A stretch of 64,000 bases of DNA, from assembly GCF_040954835.1 (NCBI RefSeq), contig NC_090696.1, positions 70,307,722-70,371,721 on the forward strand. The letters run 5' to 3'. The notes beneath the pieces were generated by a model, which was given only the letters and a program-made list of their open reading frames with translations, was not told the DNA's origin and did no database searches. Within the stretch, counting starts at the first letter, position 1, and every line of letters begins with the position of its first letter. Made by a program: the position numbers and the translations under genes. This DNA is from Lepisosteus oculatus. Lineage: Eukaryota > Chordata > Actinopteri > Semionotiformes > Lepisosteidae. Shown one piece after another: positions 60,552 to 64,000 of the stretch.

Positions 60552-63500
60552 TTTTAATTTTCCAGCTTTAGAAACCCAAATGAGAACCTTTAGCCTTTAG
60601 TGATAATGATATAGATTTTTTTTTTAATATTTGCATTTTAGAAGTTACTTTGGATGGGAGAACCTTTTGGAATCAAGCATTATACATATATGTATCTATA
60701 ATATCATGGTAATCTTTGTATTTTGATCAATTATGTATGTGACTAATCTAAATGTAAAATATTTGGTATTCAATCTCAATAAATCTTGTTAGTACAAAGA
60801 AGTGATATTCTTGCAGTTCATTTTGCACAATTTGTGTTATAATTTGTGTTTCCCTCACTTTCCAGTTGCTACAAAGATTGAATGGGACTAGGAACCTTAA
60901 ATACCCTATCCCATCAAATACCACAAAAATTCCTCGTAATGATTTAAGTTGTTCCAACACTGTTTTCACATTCCATAAGAGATGAAAACCATAAAAATGT
61001 CTTTTACATTTCATGGTTTCACGATAACATATTCCAGAGAATGAACATAATACAGCCATGAATGGCAGGTCTTATTCAAAAACAGTGAACTGCTGCCCAG
61101 GTTATAAGTTATTTTCCCCTGAGGTATAAACAGTAGATGTACTGTATAATTCATGAATGTACTAAAAAACATATGTAAGAATCTGAATGAATGAATTTAA
61201 ATACAGGTTTTAGTTGCCCTCATTAATAAACAATAATAGTTAGAGTTAGTTGTAGTACTACCTAAAAAAGAGGATAACAGAATTACATATACATTTCTTG
61301 TAAAACTAATATTATGCTGTGTGAAGCCACCAAGACTAAAATGGAATGCTATATTGTATAAAAATGTACCATCTTATACTTGACAGTTTAAGGAAAACGG
61401 AATACAACTGGTTTTATAGAACGATACATTAGAATACTAAAGATGTGTCATAAATAAGCAAAAAACTATTTGAAAGTCAGGCAGCAATTTTAAAACTGGG
61501 CCAGACACCAAAATCTTTGTGTGAACTGCCTGGCAGCATGGGATTTATAGAAGTAATTACAGTAATCACATGGAAAGAAGAGGCTGATAGAGAAAAGCTG
61601 CCTCAGTACAGAAGTTAGTCATATGAACAGTTCATTGCTTGTGCTAATAGATCCCTCAGTGGGTTTTTCCAAAGGCAAGGATTAACATTAAGCTACGGTC
61701 ACATCTACTCACATGATACTTTGCAGGGTTTATTCAAGATAAAATGTTTAGAAAGTGCAGGTAGGGTATCACATTCATCCATTCATGTGTACAGTATGTA
61801 CCGAATGAGTCACTAGTTTTTTTTGTTTTGTTTGACGTAACTACTGGTAGACTGAAAAAAATGTATCAGTTAGAAAGAAATAGCAAGTCTGATTAGATAT
61901 CATGGTTTCTGTTGTTTATAAATTATAGTTTTATGCCATAATAATATGATGTCCATATGATGAATGGACAGCATCCTCTTCAGAACAGCAGAACTCAGTT
62001 TGTAGTTGTAAATATGCAGTATGTGCTTGATCACCTCCTAAAACACAAGCTGTTCATATGCTGTATAAAAAATCCTTTAAATCCTTAGTTTATCTTAATT
62101 TCTACGTCAATGCACCTGTATTCCTGCACTTTTTTACAATCATCCCTCACACCACTTGTTTTTATGAAATAAAGAATAAATCCAAGTCCTAAAATTAATA
62201 AAAATATGTGTTTTAAAGTTCAGATCTTCCCATCCAACAGAGACTTTCAAGACCTTCAAACTCAATATCACGGACATGAACAGAGCACCTCCAACTCCAT
62301 AACGCAGATTAATTCATGGGGAAAACTGCGAGAGAAAACACTTTCCTAGTTAAACAGATTGTAAAAATTAATTTTAACAAGCAAATGTCAACCTCCCTCA
62401 GAGCATTTGGACAATCATCAACAGGATATGTACTGGACACATCTGATGTGGTCAACTGATGAACAAACAGCACGTCAAAATTTCATCTGGTGGTGACTGT
62501 GGGTATCCTGGCCAAACCATATTGTGCATAATTACATTTTGCAGACAACGATTTTGATGGTGGCATCCAGAAGTTACATTTTCTCTCCATCAGGTCACTA
62601 ATCTAAAATTGTGACTTCAAGTTTATTCTCCTAAAGCTATAAGAAAAAATAATTTAAATTCAGTTATGAATTGTGAAACAAAAACTCAGTTGGAATCCAA
62701 AATCTGCTGCCGCTGCATCTCTTGCAAACACAAAGTAATAACAAAAGCTTCTCAGAGCACAAACAGGCTGCATATTGATCTCAGTTGTATTAAAGGACAG
62801 CTATGATGGTTTCTAAAAATATGGTTTTGTATGTTCCCAGTGCTACTAGGAGCGTATGATCCACTGCAATTTTGTTCTTTTCATTTTTTTTATTAGCAGT
62901 TTTGAACATTTAAAACTTTAACCTGCTCCACAAAATGTGCACATAGACAATACATGAGTGCTGAATTCTAACTTCAGAAAGAGCCATTTGATCAAACAGC
63001 ACAGAGGGGAAAAACTACAATGCAAGAGCACATAATGTACCATTTGTATTGCAACTCAGGTTGTCACTTTTAACTCCACAGATCAATTAGCTACCAACTT
63101 GGCTAAACCAAAAATGAATAAAGAAGTCCACTGGGTTGACTTAATTATTGCCTTTGAGATCTTTTAATACTTGAATCTGTTCCGCTAATTGTTCTCTGTT
63201 GAGGACTAAAAATGTTCAATTCTTTTTTGTCAGTGTATGTCATTCCTTTAAGCCTGGCAATATATCAAGTTGCTCTTCTCTGGACTAATTCCAGAAAAGA
63301 AATATATTTTTTCATTTGTGGTGCCTAATATTACACAATGTTCTAAATTTCCAGTTACATTTTACAGATGTCAGTGTCAATGCAAAACCGAACAAGAAAA
63401 TTAGCAAAATAAGAAAAAAAATATTTCCCTTAGAGCTGAGAGCTACTAAAATCCCTTCATAACAAAAGGCTCCATTATATGAACACATTGTCTTTACAAT

Positions 63501-64000
63501 GTCTCTTCAGCAAACAGGTTATATTCGATGTGGGAGCTACAATACAACAGGGTTAATAGAGGGACAAAGCAACATATTTCCATACTTTAAAACTTTATAC
63601 AGACAATAGCTTCTTATAGTCTTGCCTGATCATGTAACAGGTCAAAGATATACTGTACATACCTTATATTTCTTATAATTCAGTATTAATATTGTGTTCC
63701 GAAAAGTCATGTGGTCATATTATGATGCATTTCTGTACCTCCAGCATTATTTCTACTATTCAAAACTGCATTATTGAAATCTACTCCAAATGTTTTATTT
63801 ATTTACTAACTACTAAGCATGTACTGTGTTTATATACAGTATATATGTGCCCTTTAAAGTACAGCATAAAGGCATATTAGTAAAGTAGTAAATCTGTTAG
63901 CTGTTTACAGCTCAAGGTTGGGGTTGCTACATGTACCTTTTAGCGTGTCCACATGCTGTTTTGAGCATGCACCAATACAAGCATGGTGGCAGTACAAGGC
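60552..64000. other. AT-rich intergenic to window end
   Basis: No exon, RNA gene or recognised repeat; open frames are short and unconserved in appearance. Confidence 0.42.

Overview
The window is AT-rich, intron-bearing vertebrate DNA, most likely from a ray-finned fish. It carries a pigment gene, tyrp1, and lurap1l, which also neighbours TYRP1 on human 9p. It also holds a nearly intact Tc1-type transposon, 5S-rRNA-derived and tRNA-derived SINEs of fish type, the common fish repeat ending in ATGGATGG units, and an RTE-like LINE. Species cannot be fixed from the sequence. Large introns and intergenic spaces argue against a compact teleost genome; a non-teleost ray-fin is possible (inference).

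Three multi-exon genes were found, all on the minus strand. From high to low coordinates they are: (1) an unrecognised small type I membrane protein of 197 aa in four exons (52325 to 48679); (2) tyrosinase-related protein 1, complete at 529 aa in seven coding exons (40251 to 34806), with a likely acceptor for an upstream non-coding exon just before the ATG and a one-mismatch M-box about 0.4 kb upstream; (3) leucine-rich adaptor protein 1-like, 198 aa in two exons (27337 to 22065). All splice sites are GT-AG and phases join exactly. 0-22 kb and 52.4-64 kb contain no gene I can support, only repeats and AT-rich sequence.

Mobile elements: a 1630-bp Tc1 element (44461-46090) with 215-bp inverted repeats differing at about 3 positions and one nonsense codon in its transposase; an older Tc1 relic (about 32.88-34.14 kb) and a transposase scrap near 4.8 kb; a degenerate RTE-like LINE (about 55.3-57.48 kb); a 126-bp LINE 3' end inside a perfect 18-bp target duplication (43134-43295); two 5S-derived SINEs; a tRNA-derived SINE; five copies plus a fragment of the ATGGATGG-tailed repeat; a repeat family present at 5.68 and 59.51 kb; and two TATA-containing elements with TGTYAYG/GTTACA ends.

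The most unusual signal is genome-wide rather than a gene. The heptamer TAC(A/T)GTA occurs about 105 times by hand count (57 TACAGTA, 48 TACTGTA), against about 14 expected from composition. This is exactly the scar left when a Tc1/Sleeping-Beauty-type element, with ends CAG...CTG at a TA target, excises. Three repeats in the window can be compared with a relative or with a conserved reading frame, and in each a TAC(A/T)GTA coincides with a 5-bp insertion into TA. One of these breaks the LINE reverse-transcriptase frame next to its ADD motif. The window may therefore be a dense fossil record of transposon excision.
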